Positions 8,072 through 15,505 of a stretch of DNA of 22,643 bases are shown here, one piece after another (the stretch's first letter is position 1; the number at the start of each line of letters is the position of its first letter). The stretch is taken from assembly GCA_031261385.1 (NCBI GenBank), contig JAISJS010000244.1:1-22643 (forward strand), read 5' to 3'. A program made the position numbers and the translations under genes. The notes beneath the pieces were generated by a model. It saw only the letters and a list, made by a program, of their open reading frames with translations, did no database searches and was not told the origin of the DNA. This DNA comes from Treponema sp. (GTDB lineage Bacteria > Spirochaetota > Spirochaetia > Treponematales > Breznakiellaceae).

Positions 8072-8153
8072 ATCCCTATAACATACTAAATCTATATACT
8101 TTATATCTTATAAAAAGTAATGGTATGTGAGAGTCATAAAAAAGGAGAAAATT

Positions 8154-9167
8154 ATGATTTTTTCGAGGAAAAGTGCCCCAAAAATGGGGATCCGGGCGTT
8201 GGTTTGCCTGCTTGCCGTCCTGTTTATAGCAGGAATGGCGCTTTCAGGTTGCAAGTCCGATAAAAAGACGGCTGCTGCCGGCGGAGTGGTGGAATTCAAG
8301 TACCCTGAATGGGTCTATTATGACCTTATCTACCTTGCCGATGACCTCGGTTACTTTAAGGATGCCAAGGTGCGCCCCAGGTATGTGGGGCAGATTGCCG
8401 CAGGGCAGATGATTCCCGCACTGACCACCGGTGACCTTGATGTGGCGAACCGTCATTCCCCGCTGGTAATTGCCGCAGTGGCTTCCGGCGCCGATATCAA
8501 GATTTTTGCTGCGGGGAGCAAGTCCACCCAGCGGGACCCCCACATGAAATATTTTGTCCGCTCGGATTCAAACATCAAGTCGATAAAAGATTTTACCGGG
8601 AAAACCCTGGGGATCAACAGCTTTGGCGCCTGCTCGGAGTATGTGACGAAAAAGTATGCGCTGGATAACGGCGTTGATCCGACGACGATCAGGATGATCA
8701 CGGCGCCGGACGCTGAGCAGGAAGTGCCCCTTCTCCGCGGCGATACCGATGTGGCAATCATCCATCCGCTGTCATCGGGGCGGGCAAGCGCCAACACTGT
8801 AGACTTCCGGCTCCTCTTTAGCGATTGGGATATTGACGGCGGCATCAGCGGGATGTGCCCCTATTCGGTAAGCGGGAAATTTTTAAAGGATCATCCCGAA
8901 GCAGTGGCCGAATTGACCGCGATACTTTCAAAGGCCGCTCAGTGGAACAACACCCACCGGGACGAAGCCCGGACCTTAATGGCCAACCGCTTCGGCTTCA
9001 AACTTGAAGAAGCGGAAATGTTTGAGTTCTATGAGGACCAGATCATCCCTGCGCAGAATATTCAGTACTGGCTTGACCGGCTTGAGGCGGAGAAGAAACT
9101 CACTCCCGGACAGGTGAAACCGGAACAGGTATATACCAACCAGAACAATCCTGCGAACAAGGCATAG
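8154..9167 (+). CDS. ABC transporter substrate-binding lipoprotein, nitrate/sulfonate/taurine (NMT1/SsuA-like) type
   Basis: The ATG at 8154 is chosen because AAGGAG lies 6 bases upstream and the product begins with a standard signal; the frame is open to a GTG at 8127. The protein has 337 residues with lipobox ALSGC (Cys 33). The mature part has the NMT1/SsuA layout: an early segment YPEWVYYDLIYLADDLGYFKD, then LTTGDLDVANRHSP, then KDFTGKTLGINSFGACSEYV and LRGDTDVAII. Such proteins bind small anions or organosulfur/pyrimidine-type compounds and deliver them to the membrane permease. The ligand cannot be read from sequence. The downstream metY argues for a sulfur-containing substrate. It is first gene of the operon and is lipid-anchored facing the periplasm. 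Confidence 0.88.
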   Translation: MIFSRKSAPKMGIRALVCLLAVLFIAGMALSGCKSDKKTAAAGGVVEFKYPEWVYYDLIYLADDLGYFKDAKVRPRYVGQIAAGQMIPALTTGDLDVANRHSPLVIAAVASGADIKIFAAGSKSTQRDPHMKYFVRSDSNIKSIKDFTGKTLGINSFGACSEYVTKKYALDNGVDPTTIRMITAPDAEQEVPLLRGDTDVAIIHPLSSGRASANTVDFRLLFSDWDIDGGISGMCPYSVSGKFLKDHPEAVAELTAILSKAAQWNNTHRDEARTLMANRFGFKLEEAEMFEFYEDQIIPAQNIQYWLDRLEAEKKLTPGQVKPEQVYTNQNNPANKA

Positions 9168-9217
9168 CGAAAATGCATCAAGCGTTTAACGCATAACAGG
9201 TTGAAAAAGGAAGCGGC

Positions 9218-10021
9218 GTGGTAAAAATTGAGGCTCGTCTGGTAGGGCGGGAATATCAGATTAAAAATCACCTGGGCAGGAAAGAGACTCTTTCGGTGCT
9301 GGAGAATTTTGATCTGGATATACAGGAGGGAGAATTTCTTTCCCTTCTGGGACCGTCGGGCTGCGGGAAATCCACGTTCCTCAACATACTTGCCGGCCTT
9401 GATGAATACGACAAGGGGGAAATCCTTGTTGACGGAAAGCCGCTTGAAAAAATCAGTTTTAACCGGGGAATAGTTTTTCAAAGTTATGCACTGCTCCCCT
9501 GGCGGACCGTGCGAAAAAATCTTGAGGTGGGGCTGGAGATACGTCACGTTGACCGGAAGGAACGGCGGCGTATCGCCAATCAGTATCTTGAGCTTGTCGG
9601 TCTTGCAGCCTTTGCCAACCAGTATCCCCATCAGCTTTCAGGCGGAATGCGGCAGCGCGTCGCCATTGCCCGTGTGCTTGCCTATCACCCCGACCTGCTC
9701 CTGATGGATGAACCGTTTGCCGCCCTCGACGCGCAGACTCGGGAAACCCTGCAAATAGAACTTTTGCGGATTTGGGAGGCGGATAAAAAAACGATACTCT
9801 TTGTCACCCACAGTATCGATGAGGCGATTTTGCTTTCCGACCGGGTGGCCTTTATGACGTCCCGTCCGGGATACATCAAAGAAATTATCAACATCGATCT
9901 GCCCCGTCCCCGCACCGAAGAAATTCGCAACTCGGCGGAATTTGCCCGCATACGGAAGGTTGTGTGGGAGCTGCTGCAGAACGAGGTGTTAAAAGAACAG
10001 AGTTATGGAGCGTATCTATGA
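9218..10021 (+). CDS. ABC transporter ATPase, SsuB/TauB-like
   Basis: The nucleotide-binding domain has 267 residues. Walker A is GPSGCGKST (45-53), the Q-loop Gln is at 88 (VFQSYALLPW), the signature is LSGGMRQR (140-147), Walker B is LLLMDEP and the D-loop AALD (about 160-171), and the switch His is at 198 (FVTHS). The ALLPWRTV phrase and overall length are typical of the nitrate/sulfonate/taurine importer ATPases. The start is GTG with AAGGAAG just upstream. It ends in an ATGA overlap with the permease gene, so the two subunits are translationally coupled. Confidence 0.92.
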   Translation: MVKIEARLVGREYQIKNHLGRKETLSVLENFDLDIQEGEFLSLLGPSGCGKSTFLNILAGLDEYDKGEILVDGKPLEKISFNRGIVFQSYALLPWRTVRKNLEVGLEIRHVDRKERRRIANQYLELVGLAAFANQYPHQLSGGMRQRVAIARVLAYHPDLLLMDEPFAALDAQTRETLQIELLRIWEADKKTILFVTHSIDEAILLSDRVAFMTSRPGYIKEIINIDLPRPRTEEIRNSAEFARIRKVVWELLQNEVLKEQSYGAYL

Positions 10022-10803
10022 TTCTGCCGAAAACCCTCCCGGAAAAACTCTACGATCTTTTTATACGCAGCATTGGACTTATCCTTTTTATAATTCTTTG
10101 GGAAGCGGCGCCGCGCCTGGGACTCGTCAAGGCGACATACCTCTCTCCTCCCACGTCGGTGTTTCGGGCGCTGTACCTTTTGGCGTACCGCGGTGAACTT
10201 GCCCGGCATTTTTTCATCAGCCTTCAGCGGGTAGTGGTGGGGCTTTCGGTTTCCGTTGCGGTGGGTGTTGTGCTCGGGCTGCTTACCGGTTATTTTAAAA
10301 GCCTTGAACGGATTACCAATCTGCTCTTTCAGTCTTTCAGGCAGATGTCGGCCTTTGCCCTGTTCCCGGTGTTCATTCTGCTCTTTGGCCTTGGGGAACT
10401 TTCAAAAACGATCATCATCTTTTGGGCGTCGCTCTGGCCGGTATTGCTTAATACCAGTTCCGGTGTTAAAAATGTTGATAAGGTATTGATACGATCCGCC
10501 AAGTCGATGGGCGCATCAAAAGGATATATTTTTTTGCAGATAATTATTCCTGCGGCGGCGCCGGAAATTTTTACCGGGATACGGCTCGGCGGTTCCTATT
10601 GCGTGATGGCGGTGGTTGCCGCGGAAATGATCGGCGCTTCATCGGGGCTTGGCTACCTTGTCATGTACTCCGAAGAAACGTTTAATATTCCGGAGATGTA
10701 TGGGGGCATCGTCGCGCTTGCTGTTTTGGGCATCGGGCTGAATTATGTTTTGCATGCGGTGGAAAAACTTTTCACCTCATGGAAAGAGGATATTCATGAG
10801 TGA
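10018..10803 (+). CDS. ABC transporter permease, SsuC/TauC-like
   Basis: The inner-membrane subunit has 261 residues and about six hydrophobic segments. An EAA-loop is visible as SAKSMGASKGYIFLQIIIP, the contact site for the ATPase. The N-terminal portion (GLILFIILWEAAPRLGLVKATYLSPP) is the usual opening of SsuC-type permeases. I choose the ATG at 10018, which overlaps the ATPase stop by four bases (ATGA), over an upstream in-frame start at 9964 that lies inside the ATPase gene. The gene overlaps the start of the QueG-like gene by eight bases, keeping the whole operon contiguous. Confidence 0.92.
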   Translation: MILPKTLPEKLYDLFIRSIGLILFIILWEAAPRLGLVKATYLSPPTSVFRALYLLAYRGELARHFFISLQRVVVGLSVSVAVGVVLGLLTGYFKSLERITNLLFQSFRQMSAFALFPVFILLFGLGELSKTIIIFWASLWPVLLNTSSGVKNVDKVLIRSAKSMGASKGYIFLQIIIPAAAPEIFTGIRLGGSYCVMAVVAAEMIGASSGLGYLVMYSEETFNIPEMYGGIVALAVLGIGLNYVLHAVEKLFTSWKEDIHE

Positions 10804-12895
10804 TACTACCGAATTGAAAAAACAGATCGCAGCCGTTGGTAAAAGCCTCGGCCTCAACCTCACCGGTTTTGCCAATGTTGGGCGCTGGGGGGAATTTCCG
10901 TATCCGCGATCTGAATTCTATCCGCAGTCAATCTGGCCCTGGGCAAAAACGGTAATAGTCGGGGGCGTGGGGATACCGCTTCCGATGCTGGCGACAACGC
11001 CGTCGGCAGTGTATTCGGAACTGTACAACACCACAAACCGGCTTTTGGATGACTCAGGCTATAAGTTAGCGAATTTGTTGATAAGCCTTGGGTACAAGGC
11101 GTTTTTCTATCCCCGTGACGGTTATGGCGATATTGCCGCGCTTGTCGAAAAACCCGAGGCGTCTTTTTCACAAACAATCGCCGCCCGTTTTGCGGGATTG
11201 GGAACCATTGGGGCAAATCACTGTCTCCTGACGCCGGAGTACGGTCCCCGTGTGCGTTTTGTGTCGATAATCACCGACGCGGAGATTCCCGCCGATCCGT
11301 TATACGAAAAAGAGCTTTGCATTAATTGCGGGCTGTGCAAGAAAAATTGTCCGATGGGGGCGTTTACGACGCTGCCCAATTCCATCATTGCCGAAATGGA
11401 TCAGGAGGCCTGTGCGCGGTACCATCAATTTTTGCGAAAAGAATGGCGCTACCCGTGCGGGGTCTGTACATTGGTGTGTCCGGTGGGCAATGACCGCAAG
11501 GCATTTGCTTCGGGCGCACCGGTATCGGATGAGGGGATAGATCATGTTCAGGATTTTGGTTCGCGCAAACGAACTTTATTTTTGGAAGCACGAAGGAGAT
11601 TTATTATGAGCGAAAAGAGTTACAAGTTTGAAACCCTCCAGGTCCATGCCGGACAGGAGAAACCGGATCCCGCCACCGATGCGCGTGCGGTGCCTATCTA
11701 TCAGACATCATCGTATGTGTTCCCCAGTTCCAAGTCGGCGGCGGATCGTTTTGCCCTGACCGAAAGCGGCAACATCTACACCCGTATTATGAACCCCACC
11801 TGGGATGCCTTTGAAAAACGTATCGCCGCCCTGGAACACGGCGCCGCAGCATTGGCCACCGCGTCCGGCGCCGCCGCTACCACCTACGCGATCCAGAACA
11901 TCACCAAGTCAGGGGATCACATCATTTCCGATTTCCAGATTTACGGCGGAACCTTCAACCTCTTTGCCAACACCTTTAAGGACCTTGGCGTCGAAACCAC
12001 CTTTGTTGACGGCAGCAAGCCTGAGAATTTTGAGAAGGCGATAAAGCCCAACACCAAGGCAATCTTCTTTGAAACCCTCGGCAATCCCAATTCTTCGGTT
12101 GTTGATATTGAAGCAGTCGTAAAAATTGCACACGGTCACGGGATTCCCGTTATCGTGGACAACACCTTTGCCACGCCGTATCTCCTGCGGCCAATCGACT
12201 ACGGTGTAGATATCGTGGTCCATTCGGCGACCAAGTTCATCGGCGGGCACGGCACCTCCATCGGCGGCGTTATTGTTGACGGCGCAAAATTCGATTGGGC
12301 CCAGAACGACAAGTTCCCCGGCCTTAGCAAGCCGAACCCGAGCTATCACGGCGTCGTATTTACCGATGCATGCGGACCCGTCGCCTATATCCTTAAAGCC
12401 AGAACCACCCTGCTCCGCGATACCGGCGCCGCGCTTTCACCGTTCAACGCCTTCCTGTTCCTCCAGGGACTGGAAACCCTTTCCCTCCGCGTAGAACGCC
12501 ATGTGGAAAACACGTATAAGGTATTGGATTTCCTCAAAGGTCATCCCCAGGTTGAAAAGGTAAACCATCCGCTTCTTGCCGACCACCGGGATCATAACCT
12601 GTTCCAGCGTTACTTCCCCCGCGGCGGCGGTTCAATCTTTACGATTGAGATCAAGGGCGGCGCAGAAAAAGCGAAACGCTTTACCGAAGAACTCCACCTG
12701 TTCTCCCTGCTGGCAAACGTTGCCGATGTAAAGTCCCTGGTTATCCACCCGGCTTCCACGACCCATTCCCAGGTTGAGGAAAAAGATCTTCTGACCCAGG
12801 GGATCAAACCGAACACCGTACGGTTCTCCATAGGGACAGAGCACATTGATGATATTATTGATGATCTGAAACAAGGGTTTGAGGCTATTAAGTAA
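10796..12895 (+). CDS. QueG-like double [4Fe-4S] protein whose frame continues into O-acetylhomoserine sulfhydrylase (possible fusion)
   Basis: Residues 1 to about 240 form a QueG/reductive-dehalogenase-like protein. A corrinoid-site-like segment FAGLGTIGANHCLLTPEYG lies at 132-150. The first [4Fe-4S] motif has Cys 175, 178, 181 and 185; the second has Cys 206, 221, 224 and 228 (CGVCTLVCPVGND). Family members of this short type normally end soon after that. Here no stop codon occurs: residues 241-270 are a non-descript, Arg-rich linker that runs in frame into the initiator Met of MetY at residue 271. A 699-residue fusion is therefore possible, but a perfect SD before the internal ATG means MetY can also be made separately. 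Stop-codon loss or a base-calling error are the main alternatives. The start overlaps the permease by eight bases. Confidence 0.7.
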   Translation: MSDTTELKKQIAAVGKSLGLNLTGFANVGRWGEFPYPRSEFYPQSIWPWAKTVIVGGVGIPLPMLATTPSAVYSELYNTTNRLLDDSGYKLANLLISLGYKAFFYPRDGYGDIAALVEKPEASFSQTIAARFAGLGTIGANHCLLTPEYGPRVRFVSIITDAEIPADPLYEKELCINCGLCKKNCPMGAFTTLPNSIIAEMDQEACARYHQFLRKEWRYPCGVCTLVCPVGNDRKAFASGAPVSDEGIDHVQDFGSRKRTLFLEARRRFIMSEKSYKFETLQVHAGQEKPDPATDARAVPIYQTSSYVFPSSKSAADRFALTESGNIYTRIMNPTWDAFEKRIAALEHGAAALATASGAAATTYAIQNITKSGDHIISDFQIYGGTFNLFANTFKDLGVETTFVDGSKPENFEKAIKPNTKAIFFETLGNPNSSVVDIEAVVKIAHGHGIPVIVDNTFATPYLLRPIDYGVDIVVHSATKFIGGHGTSIGGVIVDGAKFDWAQNDKFPGLSKPNPSYHGVVFTDACGPVAYILKARTTLLRDTGAALSPFNAFLFLQGLETLSLRVERHVENTYKVLDFLKGHPQVEKVNHPLLADHRDHNLFQRYFPRGGGSIFTIEIKGGAEKAKRFTEELHLFSLLANVADVKSLVIHPASTTHSQVEEKDLLTQGIKPNTVRFSIGTEHIDDIIDDLKQGFEAIK
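11593..11598 (+). promoter_or_regulatory. Internal ribosome-binding site for metY
   Basis: AAGGAG lies 7 bases before the ATG at 11606, an ideal Shine-Dalgarno position. It sits inside the open frame of the QueG-like gene, where it is read as part of Arg-Arg-Arg codons. This is the main evidence that MetY is initiated independently even though no stop codon precedes it. Confidence 0.75.
11606..12895 (+). CDS. metY: O-acetylhomoserine sulfhydrylase (O-acetylhomoserine aminocarboxypropyltransferase)
   Basis: The 429-residue PLP enzyme of the Cys/Met metabolism family makes homocysteine from O-acetylhomoserine and sulfide, or methionine if a methanethiol donor is used. The start MSEKSYKFETLQVHAGQ is typical of MetY. 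The PLP lysine is Lys210 in DIVVHSATKFIGGHG, which fits the family signature. The aspartate that contacts the pyridine nitrogen is in IVDNTFATP (Asp185), and the substrate Arg/Tyr region IYTRIMNPTWDAFE is at about 57-70. The length and the insert around 235-255 match MetY rather than MetB or MetC. Coding is GC-rich and continuous with the transporter genes, so it belongs to that operon. The product is cytosolic and normally tetrameric. Confidence 0.93.
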   Translation: MSEKSYKFETLQVHAGQEKPDPATDARAVPIYQTSSYVFPSSKSAADRFALTESGNIYTRIMNPTWDAFEKRIAALEHGAAALATASGAAATTYAIQNITKSGDHIISDFQIYGGTFNLFANTFKDLGVETTFVDGSKPENFEKAIKPNTKAIFFETLGNPNSSVVDIEAVVKIAHGHGIPVIVDNTFATPYLLRPIDYGVDIVVHSATKFIGGHGTSIGGVIVDGAKFDWAQNDKFPGLSKPNPSYHGVVFTDACGPVAYILKARTTLLRDTGAALSPFNAFLFLQGLETLSLRVERHVENTYKVLDFLKGHPQVEKVNHPLLADHRDHNLFQRYFPRGGGSIFTIEIKGGAEKAKRFTEELHLFSLLANVADVKSLVIHPASTTHSQVEEKDLLTQGIKPNTVRFSIGTEHIDDIIDDLKQGFEAIK

Positions 12896-12901
12896 AAAGA
12901 T

Positions 12902-12980
12902 AATAAAACCGCAAAGGCGAATGAGGATGATTTAATATTCATCTTCTCTTTGTGCGCCTTCTGCGCCTTTGCGGTTTATT
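12902..12980. repeat. Long imperfect inverted repeat, possible terminator or dispersed intergenic element
   Basis: The left arm (12902-12919) and right arm (12964-12980) are complementary over 17 pairs with a single bulged A; the shared core is ACCGCAAAGGCG/CGCCTTTGCGGT. The interior holds a second, weaker hairpin (GAGGATGA against TCATCTTC) and a direct repeat TGCGCCTT at 12953 and 12962. On the plus strand it is followed by TTATTTTTCT, so it could end the metY transcript. The sequence type (runs of GCGCCTTTGCGG) resembles repetitive intergenic elements seen in many bacterial genomes; copy number cannot be judged from one window. Confidence 0.6.
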
Positions 12981-13005
12981 TTTCTCTTCGTACTCTTGCG
13001 ATGTG

Positions 13006-13034
13006 TTGACAATATACCTCAAGGGTTGTAAATT
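13006..13034 (+). promoter_or_regulatory. Promoter of the Phd/RelE-type module
   Basis: TTGACA (13006-13011) and TAAATT (13029-13034) are separated by 17 bases. This lies about 35 bases before the antitoxin start, with AGGAG at 13056-13060 as ribosome-binding site. Confidence 0.55.
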
Positions 13035-13067
13035 TTAGATATTCAATGGTTCGCTAGGAGATAGAAA

Positions 13068-13331
13068 ATGCCGGCAATTCGGGGTAGTAATGACTTAATT
13101 GAAAACTTTCAGGAAATCGTGGACTTTTGTGAAGAAAACAGGGAACCTGTTTTTATTACAGAGAATGGACGGGGAAAGTTAGCAGTTATGAGTATGGGTA
13201 CCTACGAAGAAACTGTGGGAAAAATAGAGCTGTATAATGCAATAGAAGCTGGGTTGAATCAGATCAAGAATGGGGAAACGATAACTAAAGAAGAACTATT
13301 TGAAGATTTAAACAACCTGATTGGTAAATAG
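13068..13331 (+). CDS. Phd/YefM-family antitoxin
   Basis: The 87-residue product has the N-terminal Phd/YefM fold: IRGSNDLIENFQEIVDFCEENREPVFITENGRGKLAVMSMGTYEE, that is SNDL, the REPVFIT strand, NG, and the LAVMS-x-x-x-Y-E-E motif. The remaining 40 residues, rich in Glu/Lys and Asn, are the expected toxin-binding tail. AGGAG stands 7 bases before the ATG. The stop TAG touches the ATG of the toxin gene directly. These antitoxins bind their own promoter and hold the RelE toxin inactive. Confidence 0.88.
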   Translation: MPAIRGSNDLIENFQEIVDFCEENREPVFITENGRGKLAVMSMGTYEETVGKIELYNAIEAGLNQIKNGETITKEELFEDLNNLIGK

Positions 13332-13670
13332 ATGTTTCTTTTAAATCCTTCAAAATTATTAAGAACGGACTTGCGTTCATCTCATCAGTATATAAGTGAA
13401 CAATTGGAAGCCCCAAAGGCTGCAGACAATCTAATTGATGAAGCCATGAGAATAATTGATTATATTTCCGAGACGCCATACACAAGGCCACTGGTAAACG
13501 ATGCTCACTTGGCCTCCCTGGGGATTCGATCGATAAAAGTAAAAAATTATATTTTGTTTTATAATGTTGAAGAAGATAAAGACAGGGTTAATGCCATCAG
13601 ATTTTTATATAATAAAAGAGACTGGATAAATATTTTAAAGGAAAGTGATCTCAACGAAATACTACAATGA
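13332..13670 (+). CDS. RelE/ParE-superfamily toxin
   Basis: The 112-residue basic protein is encoded directly after the antitoxin with no spacer. The C-terminal half, IKVKNYILFYNVEEDKDRVNAIRFLYNKRDWINIL, written in parts as KNYILFYNVEED and VNAIRFLYNKRDW, is the characteristic RelE/ParE sheet with Y-R/I-LFY, followed by the Arg/Asp-Trp end. The N-terminal helices (SSHQYISEQLEAPKAADNLIDE) match the RelE/ParE helical hairpin. Whether it cuts ribosome-bound mRNA (RelE) or poisons gyrase (ParE) cannot be decided. It has no clear SD of its own and probably depends on translation of the antitoxin. The gene is AT-rich compared with the neighbours. Confidence 0.85.
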   Translation: MFLLNPSKLLRTDLRSSHQYISEQLEAPKAADNLIDEAMRIIDYISETPYTRPLVNDAHLASLGIRSIKVKNYILFYNVEEDKDRVNAIRFLYNKRDWINILKESDLNEILQ

Positions 13671-13690
13671 CCATTCAGGGAGGGCTTTAC

Positions 13691-15028
13691 GTGAAAAAGA
13701 ATCCGATGGAAGCTCTGCAAAACCACGGCAAGTCTCTGCTGCAGCGGCTGTTGATAACCATTCAGCTTTTTGGGCGGCATGGGATGGCCAATCATGCGGC
13801 GGCGGGCGCGTATGGGTTTTTGCTTTCTGCGGTTCCGGCGCTTCTTTTGATATCTATTTTTTTGCTGGCGGCGCTCCGTTCATCGCCAAAAGCGGTAGCG
13901 GACCTGATTATGAGTATCAATTTTTTAAAAAGTACATTTGAAGAAGAAAGCCTGATTGCCATTTTTCAAACGGCGGTAAAGCCGGGCATACCCGGTCTTA
14001 TTTCGGTGATCAGTATTATTTGGGCGGCGCGGATTTTTGCCCTGTCGCTTCAGCGGGGATTAAAGATTATTTTTTCCGGGGGAGGCCTTACCGGAAATTC
14101 AACTGAGAAAAAAAGAAATCCGCTGATGGATAATGCGATTATTTTCTTAATTGAATTCCTGGTTATTGTTTTTGCCCTGGTGATTCTGCTGTGTTCACAA
14201 ACAGCGGTCAGGTTTTATGAGGCCCTGGGTTACCGCATGGCAAGTTCGCCGCTGTTTGTAACCATATCAAGACATATCAATATCATTGTTCCTGCGGTTG
14301 GGCTGGTGCTTATTAGTTATATTTTTTACCGGATAGTTCCTGCCCGCTCTCCAAGCCGCCGGGCTGCAATTACCGGGGCGCTCACCTGTACGGTGCTCTA
14401 TGGAATTATTTCGTTTTTTATACGTTTGTTTATTAACCAGGCCCGGTACAATGTTCTGTATGGAGCGCTGGGCGGGCTTATTTTAATGCTGGTAAATGTT
14501 TATTTCTTTTTTATTTTATTTTTCTTTGGCGCCCAACTTGCCTATGTGATCGATTCTTTTGATGTACTTTTGTTTTCAAAACTCCGGTATATCCGATCGG
14601 AAACCCCGCATTCCCGCAATCTGGTTGAGCGGAAAATATTTTCCGCTGCCGATGGTCATCTGCGCAAATACATTCGATCGTATAAAAAGGGAGAGACGGT
14701 ATTTTTCGAAGGGGATAACGGGCAGGAAATTTACTATCTGATTTCCGGCGCTGCGGATATCTATTTGCAAAATACGCCGGAATCGCCAATGGAAAAAATC
14801 TCCTCGTTTAATCCGGGGGTTTTCTTTGGGGAGATGAGCTACCTTCTTTCCGAGCAGCGTACCGCAACGGTAATGGCGCGGACCGATATGGTCGTTATGG
14901 TGCTTCCGCCTGCCATGTTCGATGAGGTGCTCAGATCCGATCCTGCAACGGCCCGTACCATCATCGAAAATTTATCTTTTCGTCTAAAAACGACCAACCA
15001 AAAAATAGCCAAAATTATGGGTGAGTGA
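13691..15028 (+). CDS. YihY/BrkB-family membrane protein with C-terminal cyclic-nucleotide-binding domain
   Basis: I choose the GTG at 13691 (445 residues) because GGGAGG (13678-13683) lies just upstream. An ATG at 13667 overlapping the RelE stop would add eight residues. The first ~290 residues have the YihY pattern: an early helix with GAYGFLLSAVPALLLIS, then about five further membrane segments, including VLYGALGGLILMLVNVYFFF near the end. Residues about 325-435 form a cNMP-binding domain: YKKGETVFFEGDNGQEIYYL, then the phosphate cassette FGEMSYLLSEQRTATVMA with the conserved Glu and Arg. The membrane domain's function is unsettled in general (the old name RNase BN is wrong). The cassette looks intact, so binding of cAMP or cGMP is plausible. 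Confidence 0.85.
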   Translation: MKKNPMEALQNHGKSLLQRLLITIQLFGRHGMANHAAAGAYGFLLSAVPALLLISIFLLAALRSSPKAVADLIMSINFLKSTFEEESLIAIFQTAVKPGIPGLISVISIIWAARIFALSLQRGLKIIFSGGGLTGNSTEKKRNPLMDNAIIFLIEFLVIVFALVILLCSQTAVRFYEALGYRMASSPLFVTISRHINIIVPAVGLVLISYIFYRIVPARSPSRRAAITGALTCTVLYGIISFFIRLFINQARYNVLYGALGGLILMLVNVYFFFILFFFGAQLAYVIDSFDVLLFSKLRYIRSETPHSRNLVERKIFSAADGHLRKYIRSYKKGETVFFEGDNGQEIYYLISGAADIYLQNTPESPMEKISSFNPGVFFGEMSYLLSEQRTATVMARTDMVVMVLPPAMFDEVLRSDPATARTIIENLSFRLKTTNQKIAKIMGE

Positions 15029-15045
15029 TATCTTTTTTGACCCTA

Positions 15046-15074
15046 TTGACAAATTTTTCCTTATAGCATATAAA
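15046..15074 (+). promoter_or_regulatory. Promoter of the DUF4418-ABC operon
   Basis: TTGACA (15046-15051) and TATAAA (15069-15074) lie 17 bases apart, a near-consensus sigma-70-type promoter. It starts right after the YihY gene, so the following three-gene operon has its own transcription start about 20 bases before the GTG's ribosome-binding site. Confidence 0.75.
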
Positions 15075-15103
15075 ATACATAGTTTTAATAGGAGATAAGT
15101 ATT

Positions 15104-15505
15104 GTGAAGCAAAGGTTGATTTTTGGGATATTTTTTGCCCTTATCGGGCTTTTGATTGCTATTGGACCGTATACCCTTTTCCCGGTCTGCGAAAGCATGG
15201 GAACCATGATAATGAAGTGTTTTTGGACACGCCGGGCAGAGCTCGGAATCGGGCTTTTAATCGCCATTTTGGGGATTTTGACGATTCTTTTTAAGTCCCC
15301 CCAAATCCGGTTGGGGTTGGGCATCGGGGTTTTCCTTAACGGGGCGCTCGCCCTGCTTATCCCGACGGCGTTGATCGGAGTCTGCGCGGATCCCCATGAG
15401 CCCTGCCGTTTACTCACACTGCCGAGCCTCTCGGTGTTAAGCGGAATACTCATCGCCCTTGCACTGGTGAACGGCATTCTTCTTGCCAGGAGGTCTGTGC
15501 AATGA
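15104..15505 (+). CDS. DUF4418-family four-helix membrane protein
   Basis: The 133-residue product starts at GTG, with AGGAG about 9 bases upstream. Four hydrophobic helices are seen, at about 5-27, 46-65, 67-90 and 104-128. Four cysteines sit in two loops on what is probably the same face: PVCESMG followed by MKCFWTRRAELG, and IGVCADPHEPCRLLTLPSL. This arrangement is typical of DUF4418. No function is known for the family; the paired cysteines suggest metal or redox chemistry, but that is inference. The gene overlaps the permease start by four bases (ATGA), so it is likely a dedicated partner of the ABC transporter. Confidence 0.75.
   Translation: MKQRLIFGIFFALIGLLIAIGPYTLFPVCESMGTMIMKCFWTRRAELGIGLLIAILGILTILFKSPQIRLGLGIGVFLNGALALLIPTALIGVCADPHEPCRLLTLPSLSVLSGILIALALVNGILLARRSVQ

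Noticed and set aside
8072..8153. Possible SAM riboswitch or T-box upstream of the transporter-metY operon
   Set aside because: The leader is short, AT-rich and lacks the conserved stems or a terminator; only a weak ACATAC/GTATGT pairing is visible.
13645..13941. Plus-strand frame of 98 codons overlapping relE and the YihY gene
   Set aside because: It is in another frame of a clear membrane-protein gene and has no family resemblance.
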